Counted from the first letter of the stretch, positions 1 through 10,249 are shown. The stretch is DNA of 64,000 nucleotides from Zingiber officinale (GCF_018446385.1 NC_056002.1:4017474-4081473); one strand, 5' to 3'. Notes: generated from the letters alone by a model not told the origin. Made by a program: numbers and translations.

Positions 1-1021
1 AGTATACCCTCCTCAAGAACTTTCAACTCAAAATTGAATAACAACAAATTAAAGTAAAAGACAGAATTAAAATAAGAGACAAGGAATTAACTTGGTTACA
101 ACCAAGACGGTTATTAATCCAAGGCGGTCCACTAGAATGTCTCCTTCACTGTAGGCGGAGAAGCCTTTTTTACATACTAAAAGAGCTCACAAGTTGCTAG
201 GAATTGAATGTTTGAATGAATTTTTAGAGTCTTAAGTTAGAAAAAAAAATTCTAAGTGAACTGAATTTTTAGATTTTTTTAAAAAGATTTCTAACTAAAA
301 TGAATTCTTTGATTTTTTTTTTTTAATTTCTAACTAAGATGAGTTCTTTGAATTTTTCAAGCTAATTTCTAAGTCAAAATTGATTTTTAGAATTTTAAAA
401 AAATATTTGAAAGCTTTCAAAGCATTATTTAATTCTTGTTTAATGCTTTTTTAGAAAGTTAATTAAACATTTTATTTCAATATTTCAACTTCCAGGTCGT
501 GGCGAGGCACTAGACCTTCTTGGTTATTAGAGCAACAACCACTTCCTTAGACAAAGCTTCATAAAGAAATTTTAACATTTAATTTTACTTCTGAAAGCTT
601 TTAATTAAATAAATTAATTTAGCACAGATTTCGGAACCCAATAGAGGTTCCTTCCTACAGGATTATTCAAAAAGTTAGGGGGTACATAATTTCTGGGAAC
701 TTTCCTAAGTTGTCCTTGATGTTTTCTAATATACCAATTTAATCTTCCATAAATTTTTAATTTTGATTTTGGAAATTCATATAAGCATGTATCATTATTT
801 TTCAATTTCTCAATTTCAACTTTTAATTTTTCATTTTCTAATTTTAGATTATCATATATTTCTAGTGGGCATGCTTTTGCTAGGTTCAATTTTAGTTCAA
901 CATTTTCTTTTTTCTAATTTGAATAAATATTTAGAAAGAGATTTAATGAATTGAAATGATTGAGTAGGGGTTAGATTACGTACCTGACTCGGTGATGCTC
1001 CCCATTCATCGCTACTTTCTT

Positions 1022-1390
1022 CTATGAGGTTCCTCCCCCTTCATCTATGCTCATTTCTGAGCTTGACTCTTCTTCCAGCTGATGGCTTGCCATTAACGCT
1101 AACCCCGAGAATTCTTCGAGGTTTGATCCGGAGGATGAGTCTGACCATGTGGCTTTCAGGTTCTTGTATCTGGAGGATTCTGGCTTCTTGTACTTTACCT
1201 TTTCTTTCTCTTTCTGTTTGCTCTTCAATTTCGGGCAGTCATCCTTGAAGTGTCCTTCTTCATTGCAATTGTAGCAACGGTTTTTCCTTGTCTTTTGATG
1301 ACGTTTACTCGACTGCGATCTAAATTTGTTAGATTTGAAAAACTTATTAAAATGTCTTACCATTAATGCAACTTCGTTTTCGTCAATCAA
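1022..1390 (-). pseudogene. Zinc-knuckle part of element A gag
   Basis: Minus-strand stretch with one CCHC zinc knuckle (CYNCNEEGHFKDDC), followed by a Lys-rich then Ser/Glu-rich tail. This is the nucleic-acid-binding end of a retrotransposon gag. A further gag-proximal piece with a Leu/Lys coiled-coil-like run lies at 614-889. The remaining 240-614 is AT-rich internal sequence with no gene seen. Confidence 0.75.
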
Positions 1391-1462
1391 TGCATCAGAG
1401 TCAGAATCGTTTGTTTTTGCCTTTAAGGCAATGTTTTGACTAGTCTTCTCTACTCCATTAGG

Positions 1463-2068
1463 CTATGCAACTCGAGATTCGTGAAGTTCAAAAGTAGAAA
1501 ACAAATTTTCTAAAGTACTTACCTCGAAGTCCTTAGAGATGTAATATGCATCTACTAAGGACGTCCATTCTGGAGTTCTGGGGAAGGCGTTGAGCGCGTA
1601 CCGGATCGAGTCCCGGTTCGTTACTTCTTCTCCAAGGTTGCTTAGTTGGGTGATCAGCTCTTTGATCCTTGCTTGGAGTTGCGCCACCTTCTCGCCTTGG
1701 TTCATCCGGAGGTTCGTAAGTTGAGTCCGGAGGATATCGCGTCTTGCAAGCTTCGCTTCGGATATACCTTCGTGAAGCTCCAGGAATTTTTCCCAGAGGT
1801 CTTTTGCGGAGTCGTAGCTTCCGATTCGACTTATCTCTTGTGGTGGCAACACGCTAAGCAGGTGGAACTCTGCCTTTCCGTTGGCGACAAACTCGGCTTG
1901 CTCCTTCTTGCTCCACTGATGCTCTTCTTTGTCTTTCAGAACTTCAAAACCATATTTCATCGTTAGTAAAATATCGAAGTCAGTTTTAAAAAATACCTCC
2001 ATCCGGTGTTTCCACGTCATGAAGTCTCCGTCAAACTTCGGGGGATGAATATTCGCTCCGACCATCAT
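1463..2068 (-). pseudogene. Gag (UBN2-type) of element A
   Basis: An open stretch of about 200 residues on the minus strand, opening with a PPKFDGDFMTWKHRMEVFF-like segment and containing SAKDLWEKFLELHEG. These are hallmarks of the UBN2/gag domain of plant Copia elements, which forms the particle coat. It follows the primer site directly. It is treated as a fossil part of element A. Confidence 0.8.
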
Positions 2069-2116
2069 TTTGATCGTTGTGTTTCAGTCGACGGTTAGTC
2101 CTTCTGAGGTGGTCTT

Positions 2117-2129
2117 GCTCTAATACCAA
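2117..2129 (-). other. Primer-binding site of element A
   Basis: On the minus strand this reads TTGGTATTAGAGC, one base from the initiator-tRNA-Met primer site TGGTATCAGAGC used by plant Copia-type elements. It lies a few bases inside the LTR end, as expected. Confidence 0.7.
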
Positions 2130-2474
2130 TTATTGGTGCAGCGGAGGCTGACAAGAGGGGGGGTGAATTGCCTGTGAAAATAAAGTATACCCTCCTCGGG
2201 ATTTTCAACTCAAAATAAAAGCAGCTAAATAAAACAAAAAGGAAAAATAAACCAGAGACTCGAGAGTTAACCTGGTTACAACCAAGAAGGTTGTTAATCC
2301 AGTGCGATGAAAAGCGTGTACTAAGAAAGTCTCCTTTACTGTAGGCGGAGAAGCCTTTTTACATACTGAGAAAGCTCACAAACTGCTAGGAGTTGATTAC
2401 AGAGTTGAGTACTGAGTTGATTCCAATTTCCTAGCTCCAGGGGCCTTTATATAACTCCTAGAAAGTCTATCTCG

Positions 2475-2700
2475 AAGGTCCAAGGCGCCTCCAACAAGGT
2501 TCAAGGCGCCTCCAACCAAGTCAAGCGGATAAAACTCTATCCGCGCACGAAAGGTCATTTTGACCAGCTTGGAGGCGCCTCCAACAGTGTTGAAGGTGCC
2601 TCCATTGTTGAAGGCGCCTTCAACACTTGTTGACGGCGCCTCCAATGTGGAGGACTGCGCAGGCGCCTCCAGCAGTTCCTTTAAGGCGCCTACAGCTTGC
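2475..2700. repeat. GGCGCC-word array inside LTR A
   Basis: About eight copies of a 14-16 bp word built on GGCGCC (mostly AAGGCGCCTCCAAC and variants such as GGTGCC) occur in about 220 bp. The core is self-complementary and several copies extend to GGAGGCGCCTCC. The same kind of word occurs in the LTR of the related element at 37.5-37.65 kb. Confidence 0.7.
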
Positions 2701-3072
2701 TCTTTAGCTCTTTTTGACTTCGTTTCAGCTTCCGAAGCTCCGATAACTTGGGTGATTATGACCAACCGGAATAGGGCTCACCCGAACCAAATTCCCGGCC
2801 TTTTCCTCTAGCAGTCTTCCTCTTCGGCTTAACATCCCTCGAATGCCGCACACGTTCTTCTCGTCCACCGGTGTACTCTTCCGCAGCTCTCTCGTCCTTC
2901 GGACCCACCGAGCCCGTCGGCTCCCTTCCCGTGTCGTCCTTCTCGCTAGCTGCGTCTTCCGCTCGACTTCCTGCGCTCCTAAGCTCTTGCACACTCAGAC
3001 ACAGGGATCAAACACAATGCAGGACCTAACCAACTTAGTTGATCATATCAAAACAACCACGGGGTTCAACAG

Positions 3073-3230
3073 GAGGCTCCCAATTGATCGGCTGATCGAT
3101 TGGGATACGCTCTGTGCGACGACGTCGGCTTCCCAATCGATCTACTGATCGATTGGGAAGGAGATTTTTCGCAGGGACTCACCCAATCGATCGATTGGGC
3201 ATGAGCAAATCGATCGGTTGATCGATTCAG
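3073..3230. repeat. ATCGAT palindrome array inside LTR A
   Basis: At least six copies of CAATCGATCGATTG-like words occur in under 160 bp, in both the continuous form and the form interrupted by a few bases (ATCGGCTGATCGAT). Each is self-complementary or nearly so. No coding function. Confidence 0.75.
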
Positions 3231-3309
3231 CCCATGTGTGACTTGCCAAATCAAGTCCAAAGTCCCTAAAACCAACATCCGATTAACCATGATCTGTTGG
3301 TACATTATG

Positions 3310-3520
3310 CCTAGCGTCTGGTCATCCTCGGCCCGCTAGGACTTCCTCACCAAGTGTCCAGTCAATCCCTTTGACCCACTTGGACTTTTCTTCTTGTGCC
3401 AAGTGTCCGGTCAATCCCTTTGACCCACTTGGACTTTTCTCCTTGTGCCAAGTGTTCGGTCAACATTGACCCACCTGGACTTAACGATATCAGGTGTCCG
3501 GTCAGCTTTGCCCCACCTGG
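3310..3520. repeat. Tandem mini-hairpin units, about 45-50 bp each
   Basis: Five successive units share a loop around GGTCAA...TTGACC. Arms are CCTAGCG/CGCTAGG (3310-3340), CCAAGTG/CACTTGG (3350-3383 and 3399-3432), CCAAGTG/CACCTGG with one mismatch (3448-3478) and CAGGTG/CACCTG (3491-3519). The arm sequence changes between units but mostly stays complementary. Confidence 0.75.
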
Positions 3521-3529
3521 ATTTTCCCG

Positions 3530-3880
3530 TGCATGGTTTCACTCACCAGGACTTTAACTTCTGCCTAGCTTCACTCACTAGGACTTCCCATCTACCTGGT
3601 TTCACTCACCAGGATTTTCACCTAGCTTCACTCACTAGGATTTTTCATCTGCCTGGCTTCACTCACCAGGACTTTCACCTAGCTTCACTCATTAGGATTT
3701 CCCATCTACCTGACTTCACTTACCAGGACATTCACCTATCTTCACTCACTAGGATTTTCATACTGCCTAGCTTCACTCACTAGGTCTTTTACTTGACTTC
3801 ACTCACCAGGATTTCCAATTGCCTGACTTCACTCACCAGGACTTCCCAACTGCCTGACTTCACTCATCAGGACTTCCCAG
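3530..3880. repeat. Minisatellite of CCTRG...CYAGG hairpins
   Basis: Roughly a dozen units of about 25-30 bp around a TTCACTCA loop. Units carry CCTAG/CTAGG (3564-3582) or CCTGG/CCAGG (3595-3613) arms, and some are imperfect. Regular spacing, short loops and location inside an LTR exclude a CRISPR array. The reverse complement of the same unit recurs at about 32,515-32,670. Confidence 0.75.
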
Positions 3881-4124
3881 TCAAGTATCTAGTCAATCTT
3901 GACCTACTTGACTCTTCTTCACATCTAACTGGTCAACCTTGACCAGAGGGGAATTGTACCAACAATCTACCCAAATGAACGATTGCACCTGCAATCTCCA
4001 TTTATTGTCAGTCTCCATGTATTGTCAAACATCGAAACCCAAACATCAAGACTCAAACTTGAGCCAACCTAAGTTTAGTCAACTAGGTCAACCTTGACCT
4101 AGAAAATATTGCACCAACAGAGAC

Positions 4125-4415
4125 AACATGAGTCGATGGTAATGGCTCATACTCAAATACCAGGTCATCTACCATTGAACTAATCAATATTCCCTTAGCA
4201 ATGAAGTCCTTCCTTTTCCATGCCTTATAGGCATCAAGGTCGCGTCTGTGCTGTGCTGTAGAACCATCAGCTGGTTCTTCCATGATTTGATTTATATCCT
4301 CTAGAACTTCTTGTTCCTCAAGAACGTATTGTATCTTAAGGTGCCAGATTTTATAATTATCCCCATATAATTTCTCACCCTTATTAAGTTTAGCTATGAT
4401 GTTTTTAGTTGCCAT
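4125..4415 (-). pseudogene. Gag N-terminus of Copia element B
   Basis: The minus-strand reading begins MATKNIIAKLNKGEKLYGDNYKIW, then a KIQYVLEEQEVLE segment, characteristic of the gag start of plant Copia elements. The stretch is interrupted by element A at 4119. Fossil; no function inferred for the plant. Confidence 0.7.
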
Positions 4416-4853
4416 GATCTACATAAATAAACATATTATTTATTATTTCAGTGTAATTCATATATGTGCAATTAATTATTGACTCAGTGTAAATTAGAAT
4501 TAGTTTACAAAATCAAGTGATAACTTTGTTTCCACTCATCATTTGTATATTCTAATCTAATCAACATTGATCAATTTTATTACACACATCCCATCTAATG
4601 AACGAATTATTTAATATGAATGAATTATATATATGAACTAATCATATATATGAACTAATCAAATTAAAATGAACTAATCATTTTATTTAACATGAACGAA
4701 TCATGAAATGAAATAATCATTTTCAAGTTTGTTAACATATAACATAACTTTTATTATATATAACTCCGTTTGTACATAACGACAGAAATTATTATATGAC
4801 TCAAAAACTAAATGAGCTAACACTGTTCGTACATAACGACAGTAAACATAACA

Positions 4854-5300
4854 CTAGTAACATAGATAAGCTAGCATCACTCCCATTAGGATAAATGCTA
4901 GAGCAGTGAGCAATTGTATCCCGTTTATCTTAGACTCTATGATGGGTGGGTTAGCCTTAGATGTATCCATCAGATCCATTTCTAGATCTTCTACACATTC
5001 TTGAGAATCCTCCTTTGATTCTTCGGGATCCATCTCTAGATCCTCCTCGGGATCCATCTATAGGTCCTCCTCAAAATCTTCAGGATCCATTTCTGGATCC
5101 TCTTCAAATTCTTCGAGGTTCATCTCCGATCATCCTCAGATTCTGCGGGATTTGGATCCTCCTCTAAATCTTCAGAATCCATTTCTGGATCCTCTTCAGA
5201 TTCTTCGAGGTCCATTTCTTTGGGATCTGGATCCTCTTCAGATTCTTCAGGACCCCATTCCAAATGAAGTAACTATCTGCACATCTCTGAATATGAGATG
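4854..5300 (-). other. Acidic-repeat small ORF with C-terminal hydrophobic segment, in leader of element B
   Basis: Between the primer site and gag of element B, the minus strand carries repeated GGATCC-containing units that encode Glu/Asp/Pro-rich words (EESEEDPEMD, DPEEDLEMDP). The open stretch 5057-4854 ends in a hydrophobic run (IQLLTALAFILMGVMLAYL) and a stop, so the predicted piece would be an acidic domain with a tail anchor. I do not recognise the family. It could be an extra ORF carried by the retroelement or a captured host fragment. It is decayed and treated as part of the fossil. Confidence 0.45.
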
Positions 5301-5560
5301 TGCCTATCAGAATCATCCCAAAGTTGGAATGCTATCTGCCTTAGATGTTCCGATAATGAATAAACTAGAGACCATCTTCTTTCTTTTTCCTAGACTGGAT
5401 ACCCTTCTTGCTCGAGATTCCAGAACAACCAATCGAGCCGACCAATAAGCCTACCGACTCTGTGATCCGGGTCATATTCCAGCTTCTTGATCTCCTCCTA
5501 TAACTCATGTTGTCGTTCATAGTGACCAATCATCGTGTATATCGTTCTTTGTATCTGAAA

Positions 5561-6690
5561 TTGAAAATCATGATGTTAGTACAAAACCGACAGATCAGTA
5601 ACAAAAACCAGTCAAATTCAATTCTCACATATAGAACAAAATATACAGAATACACAAGTAATTAAGAAAAACAAATTTCCTTATTTTGGGGAGTCTCATG
5701 TGACTGACACATTGGATTGGTCGATCAAGAATCCGGATCTTAAGCTTAGTCTATTGTCCTCATTAGAACTAATCTAATTGGACAGAGATTTCTGACCTAT
5801 GTTCTGTTATTGTTTAAGCCCATTTGAGTCAATCGCAGACTTATTGATTAAACTTATGTCCGTTTGATTCATCCAATTGCCCATTGGATTAAGTCTGACC
5901 CATTAAAACAAATCTAATCTTTTTGATTAAATATGACACAACAGAACTAATCTGGGCATATTTGATTAGCCCAACTTCCGTAATCAAGATCACCCCAATT
6001 AATTCAATAATAAACCGAACTGCTTAAACCAACAAATACTTTGAACCAGATCTAGGTATCATTGAATCAAACTGGTTTGCTTAAATCAACTAATAATTTA
6101 AACCAGACCTGAGTTTGATTGGACAAGTTGGTCTGGTTCAATTTTCAGTTAATTGAACCATGAATTAATTAAATATCTATTTATTAATTAATAATATATT
6201 TCTATATGCATTTAATTAATTAATAAATATATTTAATTAAAATGTAAACATGCACTATGTATCTACGTGAAGAAAGAAAAAAAATAAAGAAAACAAACAT
6301 GCAAGTGATATCCGTCAAAACCTACTGTTCATGTCATTTTTTTCTTCAATCTTCAATCGATTCATGAATCGATTGAAGAACTGTGCCCTTTTTTGAATCG
6401 ATTGATTAATTGATTAAGCCATTTGACGGATGAACAATACTCACTGTTCATCTTCTTCGCGACGACAGATAACGCGAGACTTTCTCACGCCGATTTTCAC
6501 CTGTACTAAAACACAGTCGCTGACACTCCTCTGCTGCGACTCTATGCCGCTGAGGACTACGTGATTACGGATGGAAATCGCAGAAATGGAATCTGGCAGA
6601 GATCCCAGAAATTGCAACTTCGTGATTTCTCCATGAGCGATCACGATTTCTCAGCCGCGGGGATTTACATACTTTCAAAACTTGCTCTGA
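5561..6690. other. AT-rich leader of element B, no gene seen
   Basis: No supportable gene. It contains repeated short words (GATTGG/AATCTAATTG and AACCAGA..TTGATT types) at 5700-6140, an AT-only stretch at 6160-6240 and a 30-bp perfect palindrome at 6350-6379. Confidence 0.5.
6350..6379. repeat. Perfect 30-bp palindrome centred on CATG
   Basis: The bases read the same on both strands from 6350 to 6379. The core AATCGATTCATGAATCGATT contains two ATCGAT words. A second imperfect ATCGATT group follows at about 6396-6418. The ATCGAT theme also occurs in LTR A. Confidence 0.85.
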
Positions 6691-6696
6691 TACCAT

Positions 6697-7063
6697 TGTT
6701 GTATCTTTGAGATCATGAAACAAAAACGAAATCAAATCGTAATCACTCACAGTGATCTCCCGAAGAAATCGTAGATGAAGACACTGATCGACGAAGATGT
6801 TGCCGCTGTCGGAAGCATGATCACGGGCAAACGGAAAGTGCTTCAAGGTTCACGAGCCAAATCCCAAGATGTTCTACTTTGCCTCTCTGATCACCTCCAA
6901 TCCTTATCTTCGTTCACCTTACTTCTCATGGCTTGGACTCACCTTTTATAAGAAGGTTAAGGAAGCCGAAGGGGAAAAGACGCCCCTTCATCTCCTTGAC
7001 ATTACGCAACAAGGAGGGAGATGAAGGGGAAACGACACCCTTTTATTTCCTCAATGTCTAACA
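6697..7063 (-). repeat. 5' LTR of Copia element B (367 bp)
   Basis: Bounded on the minus strand by TGTTAGACATTG (start, 7063) and ...ACAACA (end, 6697), followed by TGGTATCAGAGC at 6685-6696, an exact initiator-tRNA-Met primer site. A TATA-like CTTATAAAAGG (minus strand of 6942-6952) fits an LTR promoter. hAT transposase sequence resumes right after the LTR. Confidence 0.75.
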
Positions 7064-7322
7064 CATATTTCATTTTATAACGAGGATCCAAAACCACTGC
7101 AATATACAATAACAAATTGGTTCTCTCAAATTCTCCCCAATATTTATTAAATTTTTGCGTCATTCCTTTCACCATATTACTAATCATAATGTCTCCATTT
7201 CTACACATTTGACTTAACATCATTTGAATAGTCACGAGTTCATGAAAATAAGAATTGGAAGTCACTTGTAAAGAACTCGAGAACAACACAGTGACTTTAT
7301 AGAAAATCTTTAAAAACCTCAT
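7064..7322 (-). pseudogene. hAT transposase, downstream piece
   Basis: The minus-strand reading includes MIKSMV-like and LLLYIAVVLDPRYKMKYV motifs of the domain that follows the hAT catalytic core. It is frameshifted relative to the upstream stretch and cut at 7063 by the LTR of element B. Confidence 0.7.
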
Positions 7323-8206
7323 CCATGTTCGAGCATTTTGCCAATCAATTTTCTCTGGGGTCCTATGTTTCTTTTTCTCTTTCTTTTCCCAACTGTATCA
7401 TCAGAGAGCATACAATTGTGTTGGATTTCTTCCAAAAAAAAGTCAAGATGTTTCAAGCTTTTTTCTTCTTCTAATTTTTCAAAAACTTTTTCAAACCTTT
7501 CTACTAATTCTAGCATCAAATATGTCGAGTTCCATATAGTTAGAACATCCAAACACACCATCTTCTGTGTAGAAATTTTCAATCTCTTAGCAACCTTTTT
7601 GAAACTCAACAATCTAGCCGGAGAAGATCTCACATAACGAACGACATTTGGAATTTTTATAATAGATTCATTATGGTCCTTCAAGCCTTCTCTAACAATT
7701 AAATTCAAAATGTGAGCATTGCATCCCACATGAATGAACTCATTGTTCAGAACATTCGACTCCAAATCTTTTATCAACTTTTTTAGGTGAGTAATGGCAG
7801 TATCATTTGAACTGACATTATTGATTGTCAAGCATAAAATGTTTTCGATGCCCCAATCTAACAAATAATTTTGTACCATATTCCCTATTGTCATACCACA
7901 GTAATTATTAACCTGACAAAAGTTTAAAATTCTTTTATACAAATTCCATTCACCATTTATCCAGTGTCCGGTTAAAGCCATATAATTAATATTTTGTATA
8001 GATGTCCAAGTGTCTGTCGTCAAGCAAAGATGTTGAGACTTTAATAAATTTCTTAGCTTTCCTTTTTCTTCCACATATATACTCACGCAATCTCTAGCAA
8101 TTGAATGCCGAGAAGGCATGACAAACTTTAGCTGCATTGCTTGACAAAACCTTTTAAACCCTTCTCCTTGTACTGTTCTGAAGGAAAACTCATTCGTCAT
8201 AATCAT
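7319..8206 (-). pseudogene. hAT transposase (RICESLEEPER-like), central part
   Basis: A 295-residue open stretch on the minus strand. It contains the RNase-H-like core typical of plant hAT transposases: LCLTTDTWTS (first catalytic Asp region), YMALTGHWI, ILCLTINNVSSNDTAI and GCNAHILNLIVREGL. Family members are usually about 650-700 residues with a BED zinc finger in front and a dimerisation domain behind. Here the front is missing, and the rest continues in another frame at 7064-7322 (AVVLDPRYKMKYV) before Copia element B interrupts it. Probably a dead transposase; a functional domesticated gene is unlikely with these breaks. Confidence 0.8.
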
Positions 8207-8970
8207 TGATGCTAACTTTCATCTGCATATTTCAGGATTATATGCAAATGCTTTTAATGTTTGTTCAGCATACAAAGTTAAACATGATTCAAAGTTAGTC
8301 TCTAAGAATAATGATTCAAAGTTTAATTAGTGAACTAAGTATGCTAGAAGTGCTTACCTAGGGTTTTCGACTAGAAAGAAGACGCATAATAGAGGCGTCG
8401 ACTTCATTCCTTTTGTAGGCGTCGACTTCATTCAATTATTTCATGTATTCTTCTTCAATCTTCATAGTAACATAAGACATGCATCGAGCACTCGAGTGCG
8501 TCCCAAGTCCCAGTCGACCAGTTCCACGACAAGACATGATGCTTGGTTGCTTCATAAGTTCGACGCTTCATCTTCAGTTCGTCACTTCCATCCGCGTCGT
8601 TCTGCTTCAGAGGTCCTCGTTTTGGGTGTTCGTGTTTTACAGCAGGGGGTGTTTTTCAATAGGGTGTTTTACAGCGATTCGATTTAGTTATCCACGATTT
8701 TTTTGAAGCAGCAAACCACTTCCGAACCGGACCTGGTCGGGTTCATTATTTTCAAGCTGATTTTTATTCGGTTTGATCGGTTTTTTTCGGTTCGGTTTGG
8801 GTCGGTATAAGCGGGTTGGTTAGTTTGGCGGGTTGACTGCTCACCCCTAGTTTTCTCATTACTTAGAAACCCGTAACTAAAAAAAATTGTCTAATGATGA
8901 TGATTAACTCCTACAAATGGTGTAAAAATCAACTCATATTTATTAGTATTATATGTCATATTAAATACAA

Positions 8971-9470
8971 CTATATTACTAAATATACTATATGCCTTTC
9001 TTGATACATGATCCGTCCAAAAACACCTACCAAATTTGTTATCTGAATCAATATAGTAATTAAAGAAAAACTTGAATTCTTCTCTTTCTCAGAGGTAAAT
9101 AACTCAATCAGTGTTTCGGCATCGATACCCTTTTGTTCATCCCTTAGCTCTTTCTTTAAGTTTATAATATCTCTTTCTGTGCAACCTACATGCTTAGAGC
9201 TTCCATACTCTATATCCAATAATTGTACTTGTTCACAGGTTGACACAGTAGCCTCTAAAAATTGTTGAGTCAATGCTTTCTTTACTATCGAAATACTACG
9301 ATGTGAGCGTAGCAAATGCACTGTTATAGGAGACGAGAGTTGATGATTATGACTTTCTATGAAGTTAATGAGAACCAAATTAAGTCCAGTTTGTTTCTTC
9401 ACTAATGAAATTTTTAACTTACATCCAGTTCTAATTTTGTCACATGCTCTTGTTTTTTTATTTTATCACC
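8971..9470 (-). pseudogene. FAR1/FHY3-like (MULE-derived) protein fragment
   Basis: The minus strand encodes the end of a FAR1 DNA-binding domain (RACDKIRTGCKLKISLVKK then SHNHQL, the CxxxxxxxC and HNH parts of its WRKY-like zinc fold). After it comes the usual linker with LRSHRSIS, HVGCTERDIINLKKELR and SEKEKNSSFS, which precedes the MULE transposase core in FAR1-related proteins. The MULE core and the first part of the DNA-binding domain are missing, about 150 residues against 600-850 for the family. It is either a remnant of a MULE transposon or of a FAR1-related gene. Its end near 8950 lies close to the hAT boundary at 8850. Confidence 0.7.
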
Positions 9471-10249
9471 TTGTGTCTGCATATTTCATTGAACATCTGT
9501 ATGCCCTTCTTTAAAGCATACAGATTTTTTCGCGACTACTTTATTAGTTTTCTTATTTTTCCTATTATTATTTATTCTTGCACTAAATCATTGATTATTG
9601 AACGAAAATGCCCCCTCTAGTGATGTAAATTTCATCTCAGTTTTTGGTTTTTAATCATCAACAACTTGGGAAATGTATAGCTGATCGTTATAGAGATTTT
9701 CTTCCATTAATGTAGATTGTTTGATTCAGAAAACCGAACAACAGAACAAGTGGGTGAAAGCCTTTTCCTTTGTGTATGTTTCATGTGAGCATGCTCCTTT
9801 CTTTGGCTTCACGTTTCAAGGCATTTTACTCTATTTTTCCTCCAAAAACACGTCCTATTAATCAAAATAAGTAAAGAGCAGATCTTCGAATAAAAGAAGT
9901 AGAAATATGACATCATAATGAAATAAGGTATAATAAACATAGATTATGCTCATGAAATACAAATAGATATGTATCAAAATATGAATAAAAGTGTATATAA
10001 TTTACGCACATCAGTAGGAGCATAAATACTATAATAGTTACTGGACAACTATAAGTTGAGCAACAATTTTCTTGCTTGATTCTTGAAGTTCACTGCGATC
10101 AAAATGTCATCCAAAATGTAGTATGCTTATAAATTTCTTTATTCAGGCAAGAAAGAGAAGCATTCTACATAGGTCAATGTAAATTATAAAATGATTATGA
10201 TAATAATAATAACAATATAAAATCTAGAATAAAATATTACTTTATAATA
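9471..10249. other. Intergenic, nothing recognised
   Basis: AT-rich DNA without a long open frame, recognisable domain or terminal repeat. It may hold decayed upstream parts of the FAR1-like fragment, but I see no support for this. Confidence 0.5.

Larger units (their letters stand above)
1..4119 (-). mobile_element. Gag-only LTR retrotransposon A (TR-GAG type), runs off left edge
   Basis: Fossil LTR element read on the minus strand. Its 5' LTR lies at 2134-4119 (TG...CA ends, starting TGTTGGTGCAAT) and is followed by a tRNA-Met-type primer site. The internal part carries only gag-like sequence, and a second stretch of LTR sequence at 1-235 matches 2184-2400. No protease, integrase or reverse transcriptase is visible, which fits the known TR-GAG class of non-autonomous elements. 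It sits inside the gag of Copia element B; GAGAC at 4120-4124 is the likely target duplication, with its partner beyond the left edge. The coding part is broken. It belongs to the same family as the element at 37.2-40.2 kb. Confidence 0.8.
2134..4119 (-). repeat. LTR of element A (about 1.99 kb)
   Basis: Long terminal repeat, minus orientation, bounded by TGTTGG at 4119 and a CA end beside the primer site. Its U3/R-like half is packed with short repeats: mini-hairpins (3310-3880), ATCGAT palindromes (3073-3230) and GGCGCC words (2475-2700). The primer-proximal part (2134-2400) matches 1-235. The middle part (about 2840-3000) matches the LTR of the element at 37,157, so the two LTRs belong to one family although this one is more than twice as long. 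Confidence 0.75.
4125..7063 (-). mobile_element. Copia-type LTR retrotransposon B, 5' part
   Basis: Fossil Copia element on the minus strand. It has a 5' LTR at 6697-7063, a primer site just inside it, an AT-rich leader and a gag start at about 4415. The element is then cut by insertion of element A and its remainder lies outside the window. It is itself inserted in the hAT transposase at 7063/7064. It is broken; the LTR pair cannot be compared here, so age is unknown beyond being older than element A. Confidence 0.7.
7064..8850 (-). mobile_element. hAT-family DNA transposon, partial
   Basis: Minus-strand transposase sequence ends near an element boundary at 8850, where the plus strand reads TGCTCACCCCTAG; on the minus strand this is CTAGGGGTGAGCA, like the TAGGGGTG ends of plant hAT elements. 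The other end is not in the window because Copia element B inserted at 7063. The last 150 bp before the boundary is rich in CGGTTTGG/GGGTTGG words, typical subterminal repeats of hAT elements. The N-terminal BED zinc finger was not found. Confidence 0.65.

Noticed and set aside
3530-3880. CRISPR-like regular repeats
   Set aside because: Eukaryotic LTR context, units as short as 25-30 bp with variable repeats rather than constant repeats and unique spacers, and no cas genes.
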